Positions 1 through 7,972 of a stretch of DNA of 44,545 bases are shown in pieces. The DNA comes from Oscillospiraceae bacterium. Its GTDB lineage: Bacteria; Bacillota; Clostridia; Oscillospirales; Oscillospiraceae. The stretch covers positions 1-44,545 of the forward strand of contig JAAWQS010000017.1 of assembly GCA_022800665.1 (NCBI GenBank). Reading direction: 5' to 3'. Below the pieces are notes generated by a model, which saw only the letters and a list, made by a program, of their open reading frames with translations, was not told the DNA's origin and did no database searches. The position numbers and the translations under genes were made by a program. The number at the start of each line of letters is the position of its first letter. Within the stretch, counting starts at the first letter, position 1.

Positions 1-17
1 ATTGAATATTCATTCAA
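1..17. promoter_or_regulatory. partial TetR/FadR-like operator at left edge
   Basis: The first bases, ATTGAATATTCATTCAA, match most of the palindrome type TTGAATGAATATTCATTCAA that TetR-family regulators, including FadR-like ones, use in Firmicutes. The left half is cut by the window edge and the visible part has one mismatch to the ideal palindrome. The gene it would control lies outside the window, so this is only a resemblance. Confidence 0.3.
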
Positions 18-95
18 CTCGACATGGGTAATTTATGAACAGTCATAGTTTAGACATGGTTTGTTCACAGAATATTAACTCGTTCAAATACCGTG

Positions 96-130
96 ATCTG
101 GGACCTCTCCGGCCCCAGATTTTCTTATTT
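96..130 (+). terminator. intrinsic terminator, plus strand
   Basis: A hairpin with arms ATCTGGGaCC and GGcCCCAGAT and the loop TCTCC is followed by TTTCTTATTT. The T-run lies only on the plus side, so it should stop a transcript entering from the left edge, converging on the thioesterase gene. Confidence 0.6.
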
Positions 131-132
131 GT

Positions 133-876
133 TCAATAAAACCAGACAAAAGCGTGGCGGACCACCTGCCCCGCCTCCCCGCTCTGAATCTCCACCTGAT
201 GTTTTCCATCTTCCGTCAAGGAATACAGGCAGCGGATGTGGGTACCCAAAAGAATCTGTCTCCGGAAGGTGATATCCACCGTAGGGGGCAGATTCCGGAA
301 CACCTCCTCCGGCAGGGCCTCCAGAGCGAACTCCAGATAATGGATATTGTTGACGTGACCGTTGGTGTCGATCTCCCGCCGTCCGATGGTGGCGGCAAAG
401 GTCACGGGGGTACCGTCAGGGGATTTGCCGTTGGAGGGGACGGGGGTGTCGAACAGGACCCGGTCATCCAGATCATAGACGCTTCGGATGGCCTCCGTCA
501 CCCGGCCCACCCGTCCGGTGGCCGCATTTACCAGCAGCCACCGGGAGCTGGCCCGTGCAATCAAGGTATCGCCGTGGTACACCAGGAAATCCCGCTCGGA
601 CTGGAAGCCGCTCATAGCCCGCGGCCAGGTCTGTACGGCCAGCCGGGACCGCCAGGGGGGACGCTCCAGCAGCTCCAGCCGCCACGCCGCCAGCACCCAG
701 AATACCCCAGTCCGGGGTATGTCCTTCATGCCGAAGCCCCGCTCGTCGGAGGCCACCGACGCCGCCTCCTGCAAAATTTTTGCCAGACCCCGGCGGCTCA
801 GCAGCCGGTCGGGTCCCAATTCATCGTAGGTGACATCTGTTTCGTAAGTATAGTAAGACGTAAGATCACTCCTCAT
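133..876 (-). CDS. acyl-ACP thioesterase
   Basis: A 247-residue protein of the acyl-ACP thioesterase family (FatA/FatB-like, tandem hot-dog folds). It should hydrolyse fatty acyl-ACP to free fatty acid in the cytoplasm. The N-terminal half carries the family pattern YTYETDVTYDELGPDRL, and the second hot-dog domain has the DTNGHVNNIHYLEF motif, which holds the Asn and His of the active site. The frame stays open upstream, but those residues (MFFYFLHNFF...) read like translated intergenic DNA, so the ATG at 876 was chosen; its ribosome site is weak. It diverges from the YhfC gene, and a MerR-type box lies 53 bp upstream at 929-942, which suggests shared control. Family call is firm; substrate chain length is unknown. 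Confidence 0.88.
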   Translation of the reverse strand: MRSDLTSYYTYETDVTYDELGPDRLLSRRGLAKILQEAASVASDERGFGMKDIPRTGVFWVLAAWRLELLERPPWRSRLAVQTWPRAMSGFQSERDFLVYHGDTLIARASSRWLLVNAATGRVGRVTEAIRSVYDLDDRVLFDTPVPSNGKSPDGTPVTFAATIGRREIDTNGHVNNIHYLEFALEALPEEVFRNLPPTVDITFRRQILLGTHIRCLYSLTEDGKHQVEIQSGEAGQVVRHAFVWFY

Positions 877-928
877 GCTGTTGTTTTCTGGTGAAAAGCA
901 TACCACAAAAAGGGGGAAAATAAAACCC

Positions 929-942
929 TCCACCAGCGGGAG
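929..942 (+). promoter_or_regulatory. MerR-type box 1
   Basis: TCCACCAGCGGGAG closely matches the dyads inside the promoters at 976-1006 and 1811-1841 (consensus TCCASCAGSGGGAR). It lies between the divergent thioesterase and yhfC genes. No good -35/-10 pair flanks it, so it may be a second operator rather than a MerR-type promoter core. Confidence 0.5.
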
Positions 943-975
943 AATAAAAAAATTGTGCAAAAAGTAAAAAAACAC

Positions 976-1006
976 TTGACATTCCCCCTGCTGGATGGGT
1001 TATCCT
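976..1006 (+). promoter_or_regulatory. promoter of the yhfC-like gene with 19-bp spacer and MerR box 2
   Basis: TTGACA at 976-981 and TATCCT at 1001-1006 are 19 bp apart, the long spacing typical of MerR-activated promoters. The spacer contains TTCCCCCTGCTGGA (982-995), the reverse complement of TCCAGCAGGGGGAA, which differs at one base from the box in the merR promoter. A GAGGAGGGA ribosome site follows at 1048-1056. Confidence 0.65.
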
Positions 1007-1064
1007 GACGCCATCACAGGAGCCGCCAAGGGGGCAGCTCCACCATAGAGGAGGGATTTTTTCT

Positions 1065-1814
1065 ATGTCAACATCTCATATAGCGGCTATGGTTTTCACC
1101 ATGCTGGTGACGCTGGTCCTGCCCATCGTCCTGATGCTCTGGTTCCGGCGGCGGGGCGGGAAGTGGAGGGCCTTTGCCATTGGGGCCGTCACCTTTTTCC
1201 TGTTTGCAATGGTGTTGGAGCAGGCGGTCCATGCCATTGTGGGCAGCAGCCCTGTGGGACCCGTACTGCGGGGAAACATCTGGCTCACCGGCCTGTACGG
1301 CGGCCTGATGGCGGGTCTGTTCGAGGAGACAGGACGGCTGATCGCCTTCCGGTTCCTGCTGCGCCGTCAGCCCCAGCCCGCCGCCGCCCTGGCCTACGGC
1401 GCGGGTCACGGCGGCTGTGAGGCGGTTCTGATTACCGGATTGACCATGTTCACCAACCTGTTCCTGTCCCGTATGCCCCCGGACCGTCTCCCGGCTGAGG
1501 TGGCGGAGGCCGTGCAGGGGCTGGCGGATATTCCAGCCACCATGTTCCTCTGGGCGGGTTTTGAGCGGGTCGTGGCGGTTGCTATCCATGTGAGTCTTTC
1601 CGTGCTGGTGTTTGCCGCCGTGCGCTCCGGGAAACTCCGGCTGTTCCTGCTGGCGGTACTGCTCCACGCGGCGGTGGACTTCATCGCTGTAACGGCCAAC
1701 GCCATGCTGCCCGTAATGGCGACGGAGCTGCTGATCGCGGCGGTCACGGCGGGTATTGCGGTCCTGGCGGCGGGCGTCTACAAAAAAATGCAGGTTTCTG
1801 CTGAAAATACTTGA
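1065..1814 (+). CDS. yhfC: YhfC-family intramembrane protease-like protein
   Basis: A 249-residue polytopic membrane protein of the YhfC family, grouped with the PrsW/CPBP-type glutamic intramembrane proteases. Several hydrophobic helices are visible. The candidate catalytic motifs are FEETGRL around residue 86, GAGHGGCEA around residue 110 and HAAVDF near residue 206, giving paired acidic and His residues inside the membrane. The start has a strong GAGGAGGGA site. The gene is transcribed from a MerR-type 19-bp promoter that shares its box with the regulator gene just downstream, so it is probably induced by that regulator. Known PrsW relatives cleave anti-sigma factors; whether this one cleaves the membrane-tailed MerR next door or another protein is speculation. 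Confidence 0.82.
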   Translation: MSTSHIAAMVFTMLVTLVLPIVLMLWFRRRGGKWRAFAIGAVTFFLFAMVLEQAVHAIVGSSPVGPVLRGNIWLTGLYGGLMAGLFEETGRLIAFRFLLRRQPQPAAALAYGAGHGGCEAVLITGLTMFTNLFLSRMPPDRLPAEVAEAVQGLADIPATMFLWAGFERVVAVAIHVSLSVLVFAAVRSGKLRLFLLAVLLHAAVDFIAVTANAMLPVMATELLIAAVTAGIAVLAAGVYKKMQVSAENT

Positions 1815-1841
1815 CTTTCCACCAGGGGGAAGGTATACAAT
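1811..1841 (+). promoter_or_regulatory. autoregulated merR promoter with 19-bp spacer and MerR box 3
   Basis: TTGACT at 1811-1816 and TACAAT at 1836-1841 are 19 bp apart, and the spacer holds the dyad TCCACCAGGGGGAA (1818-1831). This is the standard layout of a promoter remodelled by a MerR-family dimer, and it sits just before the merR-type gene. Confidence 0.8.
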
Positions 1842-1867
1842 AAGGGGGTGACAGAGAGGTGGTTCGC

Positions 1868-2515
1868 ATGAAAATCAACGAAGTGGAGACCCTGGTTGGC
1901 ATCACCAAAAAGAATATACGCTTCTATGAGGAAAAGGGACTGCTGTCCCCCCGGCGCAACAGCGAAAACGGATACCGGGACTACGGCGGGGCGGAGGTAG
2001 AGGCCCTCAAGCGCATTAAGCTCATGCGCAAGCTGGGCGTCCCCATTGAGGACATCCGCCGGATGCAGGAAGGAGAGCAGACGGTGGGCGACGGTATGCG
2101 CCGCCACCTGGTGACGCTGGAGCGGGAGCGAAAGAATATCGACGAGGCGGTGCGGCTCTGCACCCTGCTCCAGCAGCGGCAGGAGCGGCTGAGCGAGCTG
2201 GACGCGGACCAGGCCCTGGCGGAAATGGAGCAGCTGGAGCACGCCGGCGCCACGTTCCAGAACAAACAGCGGCAGGATATCCGGGTGCGGTATGTGGCCC
2301 CGGTGGTCATATCGGTTTTACTGGTCGTGCTGATGGCGGCGGTCATCGGGCTCCTGCTCTGGGCGGTCTCCCTGGATGCGTCGGGCGCGCCGCCGCCCCT
2401 GCTGCTGGTGATGGCGGCGGTACCATTCCTTATTATCATAGGCGTTCTGCTGGCGTTGTTCCAACGGATCAAAGAAATTGGGAGAGGAGAGGCTGACGAT
2501 GCGAAACAATACTAA
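1868..2515 (+). CDS. MerR-family regulator with C-terminal membrane hairpin
   Basis: A 215-residue protein with an N-terminal MerR winged helix (residues 1-70: KINEVETLVGITKKNIRFYE, then the ENGYRDY wing), a dimerising coiled coil at about 75-130, and two hydrophobic segments at about 143-167 and 178-198 that should anchor it in the membrane. It ends with RIKEIGRGEADDAKQY, a tail repeated in the next two proteins. The ATG at 1868 was preferred over the GTG at 1859 because of AGGTGG at 1858-1862. No metal-binding Cys pair is seen in place of the tail, so the signal may be membrane state or a partner protein. The next gene starts inside its 3' end (17-nt overlap). Confidence 0.87.
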   Translation: MKINEVETLVGITKKNIRFYEEKGLLSPRRNSENGYRDYGGAEVEALKRIKLMRKLGVPIEDIRRMQEGEQTVGDGMRRHLVTLERERKNIDEAVRLCTLLQQRQERLSELDADQALAEMEQLEHAGATFQNKQRQDIRVRYVAPVVISVLLVVLMAAVIGLLLWAVSLDASGAPPPLLLVMAAVPFLIIIGVLLALFQRIKEIGRGEADDAKQY

Positions 2516-2756
2516 CAAAAAGAAGATTGCCCCGGTTGTGATAGCAATCCTGGCGCTCCTGTACGTGGGGCCCATGGTGGGCATGGTTCTGGCGGCCATA
2601 ATCGGCCTGAGCGAAACGTTAGAGTGGGGAATCCTCCCGTTCCTGCTGATGTACGCCGTCATCGGCGGCGCAGTGGTGGCGGGAGTTCTGATGGCGCTGG
2701 CACAGAGACTGAGAGAGATAGACGGAGGGGAGGAAGAAGATGCAAAAAAATATTGA
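2499..2756 (+). CDS. small two-helix membrane protein with shared C-terminal tail
   Basis: An 85-residue protein with two membrane helices (about 12-38 and 46-66) and the tail RLREIDGGEEEDAKKY, matching the MerR protein upstream and the next small protein. The ATG at 2499 lies inside the end of merR, with GGAGAGGAG as its ribosome site, so translation is probably coupled. I do not recognise a named family. The size, the hairpin fold and the shared tail suggest it derives from, or interacts with, the membrane part of the MerR protein. Confidence 0.75.
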   Translation: MRNNTNKKKIAPVVIAILALLYVGPMVGMVLAAIIGLSETLEWGILPFLLMYAVIGGAVVAGVLMALAQRLREIDGGEEEDAKKY

Positions 2757-3003
2757 GGACCTGCATAAGAAGCAAAGGACAGACGCGGTACGGGGCGTGC
2801 TGCTGTTCGGCGTGTTCCAGCTGGTGTGCGTCGCCGGATTCATTATGCTGTGCCTGATCCCGGACCTGCCCCGGTGGGCGGTCATCCTGTTCGCGGCCTG
2901 CGCCGCAGCCACCGCGGCCCCCATGGCGGCGGCGCTGGCGGTATTGAAAAAACGATTTGACGAAATTCAAGGAGGAGAGTTAGATGCTGCTCGTCAATAT
3001 TGA
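2740..3003 (+). CDS. small two-helix membrane protein, paralogue
   Basis: An 87-residue protein with helices at about 19-38 and 46-64 and the tail RFDEIQGGELDAARQY. It begins inside the last codons of the previous gene (17-nt overlap) after GGAGGGGAGG, and the following gene begins inside its own end (20-nt overlap). It is a paralogue of the preceding small protein by layout and tail. Function unknown. Confidence 0.72.
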   Translation: MQKNIEDLHKKQRTDAVRGVLLFGVFQLVCVAGFIMLCLIPDLPRWAVILFAACAAATAAPMAAALAVLKKRFDEIQGGELDAARQY

Positions 3004-3295
3004 TCACATTCCCGGACGGGAACTGGAGGCCCTGGGCATTGTCAAGGGTACGGTGGTACAGTCGAAGAACTTCGGCAAGGACTTCATGGCCGGGATGAAA
3101 ACCCTGGTGGGCGGCGAGATTTCCGGATATACGGAGATGCTCGTCGAGGCCCGGCAGATCGCCACCAAGCGCATGGTGGACGAGGCGGAGGCCCTGGGCG
3201 CGGACGCCGTTGTGAACATGCGCTACGGCTCGTCGTCCGTCATGCAGGGCGCGGCGGAGGTCATCGCCTATGGTACGGCGGTAAAATACCGGTAA
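2984..3295 (+). CDS. YbjQ/UPF0145 family protein
   Basis: A 103-residue cytoplasmic protein of the YbjQ (UPF0145, 'heavy-metal-binding') family. It shows the family opening, where a promoted hydrophobic strand is followed by LGIVKGTVVQSKN, then a helix rich in charged residues (EARQIATKRMVDEAEALGA) and the closing GADAVVNMRYGSSSV strand. Members form ring-shaped oligomers and their role is not established. Length is normal for the family. It is the last gene of the merR operon, starts within the previous gene after GGAGGAGAG, and is followed by a strong terminator. Confidence 0.85.
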   Translation: MLLVNIDHIPGRELEALGIVKGTVVQSKNFGKDFMAGMKTLVGGEISGYTEMLVEARQIATKRMVDEAEALGADAVVNMRYGSSSVMQGAAEVIAYGTAVKYR

Positions 3296-3306
3296 CAACA
3301 GAAAAG

Positions 3307-3345
3307 AGCCTCCCGCTTGTCCCTGAACCGGGGCAGCGGGAGGCT
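3307..3345. terminator. bidirectional terminator
   Basis: A perfect 11-bp stem, AGCCTCCCGCT with AGCGGGAGGCT, lies between convergent ybjQ-like and degV genes. It is followed by TTTC on the plus side and CTTTTCTG on the minus side, so it can serve both. Confidence 0.85.
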
Positions 3346-3354
3346 TTCTGCCGT

Positions 3355-4221
3355 CTATTTATGCTTTCCCTGGAAGAACAGGGCCAAGGTGCCGGGGCCG
3401 GAGTGGTTGCCGATTACCGGCCCCACGTAGTTCAGCACAAAGGTCTTGACCGGGTATTTCTCCCGGATCATCTTCTCCAGGGACCGGGCGTCCGCCTCAC
3501 AGTCGCCGTGGCTGATAAACACCACCGATGCGTCCTCCGCCAGCTCGTCCATCTTCTCTAGCAGCGAGGCAATGGACGCCTTGCGTCCCCGCACCTTCTG
3601 CATGGGAATCAGGCGGCCCTCCTCGTCCACGCGCAGCACCGGCTTCATCTGCAGCATGGTACCCACCAACGCCGCCGCCGCGGAGACCCGTCCGCCCCGC
3701 TTGAGGTGGTTGAGATCGTCCACTGTGAACCAGTGGCAGATGTGGTCTCTGGTCCGCTCCACGAACGCCGCCGTCTCCGCCATAGACCGGCCCTTCCGCT
3801 TCTCCTGAACCGCCAGGTACACCAGCAGGCCCTGGCCCAGGGAGGCGGCCAGGCTGTCCACCACCGTGACTGTGCAGCCCTGGAACTCCTCCATCACCGT
3901 CTTTGCGGCAATGCACGCGGACTGGTAGGTGGTGGAGAGGCCGGAGGAAAAGCTGATGCACAGGATATCCCGGCCCTCCGACGCGATCCGGGCCATCTCG
4001 GTCTGGAACACGCCCACATTGATAGCGGACGTCGTACCCTCTGCCCCGTTACGCAGTTTCTCATAAAACACCTTGGGGTCCATCTCCCGGTTGTCCGGGA
4101 AATTGTACAGCTCCCGGCCTTCAATACAAAAGGACAGGGGCAGAACCGTCAGCTCCAGTTCCGACACCAGCTCAGCGGGCAGGTCGCAGCAGCTGTCCGT
4201 CATAATGATGTAATCGCGCAT
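3355..4221 (-). CDS. DegV family fatty-acid-binding protein
   Basis: A 288-residue DegV protein. The family binds a fatty acid between two domains and, as FakB, delivers it to a fatty acid kinase in Firmicutes. Visible marks are the opening IIMTDSCCDLP, the SAINVGVFQ strand, the FSSGLSTTYQSA motif that meets the lipid carboxylate, and GxGTLALFF at the end. Length is typical. The ATG at 4221 has AAAGGAT upstream and a promoter at 4259-4286. No FakA kinase gene is present in the window, so the FakB role is known only by family. Confidence 0.9.
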   Translation of the reverse strand: MRDYIIMTDSCCDLPAELVSELELTVLPLSFCIEGRELYNFPDNREMDPKVFYEKLRNGAEGTTSAINVGVFQTEMARIASEGRDILCISFSSGLSTTYQSACIAAKTVMEEFQGCTVTVVDSLAASLGQGLLVYLAVQEKRKGRSMAETAAFVERTRDHICHWFTVDDLNHLKRGGRVSAAAALVGTMLQMKPVLRVDEEGRLIPMQKVRGRKASIASLLEKMDELAEDASVVFISHGDCEADARSLEKMIREKYPVKTFVLNYVGPVIGNHSGPGTLALFFQGKHK

Positions 4222-4258
4222 AATAACACAATCCTTTCAAAGTGAAATTATTTTTGTC

Positions 4259-4286
4259 ATTATACCACAAATTTTTCTGTCTGCAA
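4259..4286 (-). promoter_or_regulatory. degV promoter
   Basis: On the minus strand, TTGCAG (4281-4286) and a perfect TATAAT (4259-4264) are 16 bp apart. The transcript would start about 30 nt before the degV start codon. Confidence 0.75.
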
Positions 4287-4318
4287 GGAGCGTTCCGGTA
4301 AAATTTTCAGGCGGATCG

Positions 4319-5926
4319 TCACATTTTTTCCGCCTGCCGCCTGGCGGCGGCAATAAATTCCCGGAACAGCGGGTGGGCGCGGTTGGGCCGGCTCTTCAGT
4401 TCCGGGTGGAACTGCACCCCCACAAACCAAGGATGCTCCCGCAGCTCCACGATTTCCACCAGCCGTCTGTCCGGGGACAGCCCCGCCAGCTCCAGACCCG
4501 CCGCCGCCAGCCGCTCCCGGTAATCGTTGTTGAACTCGTAGCGGTGGCGGTGGCGCTCCTGAATCTCCCGTGCCCCGTAGGCCGCGGCGGACAGGGAATC
4601 CCCTTGCAGCACGCAGGGCCAGCTCCCCAGACGCATGGTGCCGCCCTTCTCCGTCACCCCCGCCTGCTCCGGCAGCAGGCAGATCACCGGGTCACTGGCG
4701 CAGGGGTCCAGCTCGCTGGAGTCTGCTCCGTCCAATCCGGCCCCGTGCCGGGCCAGCTCCACCACCGCCAGCTGCATCCCCAGACAGATGCCCAGGAAGG
4801 GGACCTTTTTCTCCCGCGCATACCGGATGGCGCTGATTTTGCCCGCAATGCCCCGGCTGCCGAAGCCGCCGGGTACCAGAATCCCCGCGCAGCCGTCCAG
4901 CAGGGACGGGGCGTTGGCGTCCGTCACCGTCTCGCTGTCGATCCACCGGATGTCCACCCTTACGTCGTTTTCTATGCCGCCGTGGGTCAACGCCTCCGCC
5001 ACGGAGAGATAGGCGTCGTGCAGGGCCACGTACTTCCCCACCAGCGCAACCGTCAGCGTGCCGCAGGGATTCTTTGCCCGGCGGACCATAGCGGTCCACT
5101 CCGTCAGGTCCGGCACGCGGCAGGACAGGCCCAGCCGCCGTACCACAGCGTCCGCCAGGCCCTCCCGCTCCAGCAGGAGGGGGACCTCATAGAGCAGTTC
5201 CGCCGTCCGGTTGGGGATGGCGTACTCCCTGGGAATGTTGCAGAACAGAGCTATTTTTTCCAGAACCTCCGCCGGGATGGCCCCGTCGCACCGGCACAGA
5301 ATCACGTCCGGCTGAATCCCCTGGCTCAGCAGCTCCTTGACGGAGTGTTGGGTGGGCTTGCTCTTCAGCTCCCCCGTGCCGGGGATGGAGACAATCAGGG
5401 AGACGTGGATGAACATGACGTTGGCGCGGCCCCGCTCCTGGGCCACCTGCCGGATGGCCTCCAGAAAGGGCTGGGACTCGATGTCCCCCACTGTGCCGCC
5501 AATCTCCACAATGGCTATGTCTGCATCCGGCGTATCCAGGGCGTAGATATGCCGCTTGATCTCCCCTGTGACGTGGGGGATAATTTGAACCGTACCCCCT
5601 AGAAAGTCCCCCCGGCGTTCCCGGTTGAGGGTCTCCCAGTAAATCCGGCCTGCGGACACGGAGGAATGCACGTCCAGACTCTCGTCAATGAACCGCTCAT
5701 AGTGGCCCAGGTCCAGGTCCGTCTCCGCGCCGTCGTCCGTTACGAACACCTCGCCGTGCTGATAGGGACTCATGGTTCCTGGGTCCACGTTCAGATAGGG
5801 GTCCAGCTTCTGCACCCTGACCTGCAGGCCCCGCTGCTTCAGCAGCCGTCCCAGCGAAGCGGCGGCGATCCCCTTGCCTAAGCCGGAGACAACGCCGCCT
5901 GTCACAAAGATATATTTTACTGCCAT
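4319..5926 (-). CDS. pyrG: CTP synthase
   Basis: A 535-residue CTP synthase, which makes CTP from UTP, ATP and glutamine in the cytoplasm. The N-terminal synthetase domain (1-265) opens with [16 protein letters not shown], its nucleotide loop, and contains [11 protein letters not shown] and [11 protein letters not shown]. The C-terminal glutamine amidotransferase has the nucleophile elbow FLGICLGMQ and the [12 protein letters not shown] segment with the His and Glu of the triad. Full length and intact. The ribosome site GAGGAGGG is strong. It is expressed from its own promoter at 5973-6001, and no leader attenuator of the B. subtilis pyrG kind is obvious. Confidence 0.98.
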   Translation of the reverse strand: MAVKYIFVTGGVVSGLGKGIAAASLGRLLKQRGLQVRVQKLDPYLNVDPGTMSPYQHGEVFVTDDGAETDLDLGHYERFIDESLDVHSSVSAGRIYWETLNRERRGDFLGGTVQIIPHVTGEIKRHIYALDTPDADIAIVEIGGTVGDIESQPFLEAIRQVAQERGRANVMFIHVSLIVSIPGTGELKSKPTQHSVKELLSQGIQPDVILCRCDGAIPAEVLEKIALFCNIPREYAIPNRTAELLYEVPLLLEREGLADAVVRRLGLSCRVPDLTEWTAMVRRAKNPCGTLTVALVGKYVALHDAYLSVAEALTHGGIENDVRVDIRWIDSETVTDANAPSLLDGCAGILVPGGFGSRGIAGKISAIRYAREKKVPFLGICLGMQLAVVELARHGAGLDGADSSELDPCASDPVICLLPEQAGVTEKGGTMRLGSWPCVLQGDSLSAAAYGAREIQERHRHRYEFNNDYRERLAAAGLELAGLSPDRRLVEIVELREHPWFVGVQFHPELKSRPNRAHPLFREFIAAARRQAEKM

Positions 5927-5972
5927 GAAAATCCCTCCTCAAAAAATGCTCCCGTATTAAAAAACGTCCTTT

Positions 5973-6001
5973 ATTGTAGTACGCGCAGGCGGAGAAGTCA
6001 A
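5973..6001 (-). promoter_or_regulatory. pyrG promoter
   Basis: On the minus strand TTGACT (5996-6001) and TACAAT (5973-5978) are exactly 17 bp apart, 47 nt before the pyrG start codon. Confidence 0.8.
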
Positions 6002-6118
6002 GGCGGCAGCAGAGAATTTTACAACATCACAAAAAAATTCCTCTGAAATATTACAAAATTGTAAATCTTTTTTTCGTACACTGTGGTACACTAGGCTTGA
6101 CATTTTATATTATCAACG

Positions 6119-6148
6119 CTTCCCCCCGCAGCCGGGGGAAGAAGGAGG
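6119..6148 (+). promoter_or_regulatory. leader hairpin abutting the vanW ribosome site
   Basis: CTTCCCCC (6119-6126) pairs with GGGGGAAG (6134-6141) around a 7-nt loop, and the Shine-Dalgarno AAGGAGG (6142-6148) follows at once. The hairpin has no T-run, so it is not a terminator. It could influence ribosome access or mRNA stability. Confidence 0.45.
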
Positions 6149-6153
6149 TTGTC

Positions 6154-7938
6154 ATGGAAGGAAAACGGGTCCGTCAGACCGATGTGGCGGAGCGCAGGCC
6201 CAGGGGCGGCAAAGCGCCCTGGATAGCCGCCGCGGCAGCGGCGCTGGCAGTCATCGGCGGCATTGCGGGTTTCGGCCTCTACGCCAATAACTACGACAAA
6301 GTGTTCCCAGGCGTGAGCGCAGCTGGAGAGGACCTCTCCGGCCTCTCCTATGAGCAGCTGGAGGAACAGCTCCCTGTGGATAAGCTGCTGGAGGGAACCG
6401 TGACTGTCACCGCCGGAGGCGAGAAGCTGGGGTCCTATACCCAGGCCCAGCTGGGTGCGGCGGTGGATGTGGAGTCGCTGAAGGAGCAGGTGTGGAACAC
6501 AGGCCGCGAGGAGGGTGCGGCGGGCTGGGTGCGCAACGGACTGGCGATGCTTCGGGGCCGCACCGGCAGCAAGACCGAGGTGGAGCCGGAAATCAGCGGC
6601 TACGACAACGGGAAGCTGCGGAGCATTGCCCAGGACCTGGCGGCGCAGTTCGACCAGGAACCAGTGGACGGCAGTTACGAGCTGAGCCGGGAGGGGCTGT
6701 TTGCCACCAAGCCCGCCGATGGAAAGGCTCTGGATCAGGACGGCCTGGTGCAGTCGCTGTCCAGTCTGGAGGAGGGCGCGGAGACGGTGGAGGCTCCGGT
6801 GAAGGACCTGCCCGCCCAGCAGCTGGACCTGAACCAGATGGCAGCGGATCTCCAGGCGGAGGCCAGCCCGGCCCGGTATGACACAGCTGCCGGGAAGGTG
6901 GTGGACGGAGACGTGGGCGTCTCCCTGGACCCCCAGGCGGCGGCCTTTGTGCTGGATGCGGCCCAGCCCGGCGAGCGGGTGCAGCTGCCTGCGGAGACCA
7001 TCTATCCCACCCTGACCGCCGAGGAGCTGGAGGCGGTGCTGTTCCGGGACGTGCTGTCCACCACTACCACCAACGTCAGCGGCAGCAGCGCGCGCAAGGG
7101 CAACGTGAAGCTGGCCGGACAGGCGGTGAACGGCACGGTTCTCAACGATGGGGACATATTCGACTATAACAAAGTGGTGGGCAAGCGGACCAGGGAGCGG
7201 GGCTTCGGGGAGGCGGCCACCTATGTCAACGGCGAGACGGTGAACACGGTGGGCGGCGGCATCTGCCAGGTGTCCAGCACCATCTATCTGGCCACACTCC
7301 TGGCCAATCTGGAAATTGTAGAGCGGTACAACCACCGCTTCTATCCCGGTTACATCACCCTGGGCATGGACGCCACCGTCAGCTGGGGCGGGCCGGAGTT
7401 CCGGTTCAAGAACAACACCGGCTATCCCATCCGCATTGACGTGAGCTACGCCAACAGCAAGCTGACCGTATCCGTCGTGGGCACCAAGACCGACGACACC
7501 TACGTGAAGATGACCCACGAGGTCCTCAGCACCAAGGGCTACGAGACGGAGTATGTGGAGTCCGCGGACCTGGCCCCCGGCGCGCAGAAGCAGAAACAGA
7601 ACGGCTATACCGGTTACGAGGTGGTTACTTACCGCAACGTCTACGACGGGAGCGGCAATCTGGTCTCCAGCAAGCAGGAGGCCAAGAGCAGCTATAAGAG
7701 CCGCAACCGGATTATGCTGGTTGGTCCTGCCGCCGCAGGCGGGGGACAGCCGGTCAGCGGCAGCTCTGCGCCGGGCAATGACTCCGGGCTGAACATTGCG
7801 CCTCAGCCGGGCGGGGACAACACTCCGGAACCGGCTCTCCCGCCGGCAGTGACCCCGGAGCCTGCCCCAACTCCAGCCCCGGAGCCGGAACCGGAGCCGC
7901 CGCTGGATACAGAAATCCCTGGATGGCTTTTGACGTAG
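6154..7938 (+). CDS. VanW family cell-wall protein
   Basis: A 594-residue membrane-anchored wall protein. After a basic N-terminus it has one membrane helix (about 22-43), then a YoaR-like putative peptidoglycan-binding region (about 55-320), then a VanW domain (about 330-480) with FDYNKVVGKRTRERGF and GGGICQVSSTIYLATL. The C-terminal ~60 residues are a Pro/Glu linker of the type that spans the wall. VanW proteins are linked to glycopeptide-resistance clusters in enterococci, but stand-alone copies like this are common in Clostridia and have no proven resistance role. The ATG at 6154 was chosen because AAGGAGG stands 6 nt before it. Confidence 0.9.
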   Translation: MEGKRVRQTDVAERRPRGGKAPWIAAAAAALAVIGGIAGFGLYANNYDKVFPGVSAAGEDLSGLSYEQLEEQLPVDKLLEGTVTVTAGGEKLGSYTQAQLGAAVDVESLKEQVWNTGREEGAAGWVRNGLAMLRGRTGSKTEVEPEISGYDNGKLRSIAQDLAAQFDQEPVDGSYELSREGLFATKPADGKALDQDGLVQSLSSLEEGAETVEAPVKDLPAQQLDLNQMAADLQAEASPARYDTAAGKVVDGDVGVSLDPQAAAFVLDAAQPGERVQLPAETIYPTLTAEELEAVLFRDVLSTTTTNVSGSSARKGNVKLAGQAVNGTVLNDGDIFDYNKVVGKRTRERGFGEAATYVNGETVNTVGGGICQVSSTIYLATLLANLEIVERYNHRFYPGYITLGMDATVSWGGPEFRFKNNTGYPIRIDVSYANSKLTVSVVGTKTDDTYVKMTHEVLSTKGYETEYVESADLAPGAQKQKQNGYTGYEVVTYRNVYDGSGNLVSSKQEAKSSYKSRNRIMLVGPAAAGGGQPVSGSSAPGNDSGLNIAPQPGGDNTPEPALPPAVTPEPAPTPAPEPEPEPPLDTEIPGWLLT

Positions 7939-7972
7939 GCGCTGACATACTAAGGGGCGCGGCTTTATGGAT

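Noticed and set aside
6076-6092. GTACACT direct repeat, 10-bp period, before vanW
   Set aside because: Two 7-bp copies can arise by chance and lie upstream of no clear -10/-35 pair.
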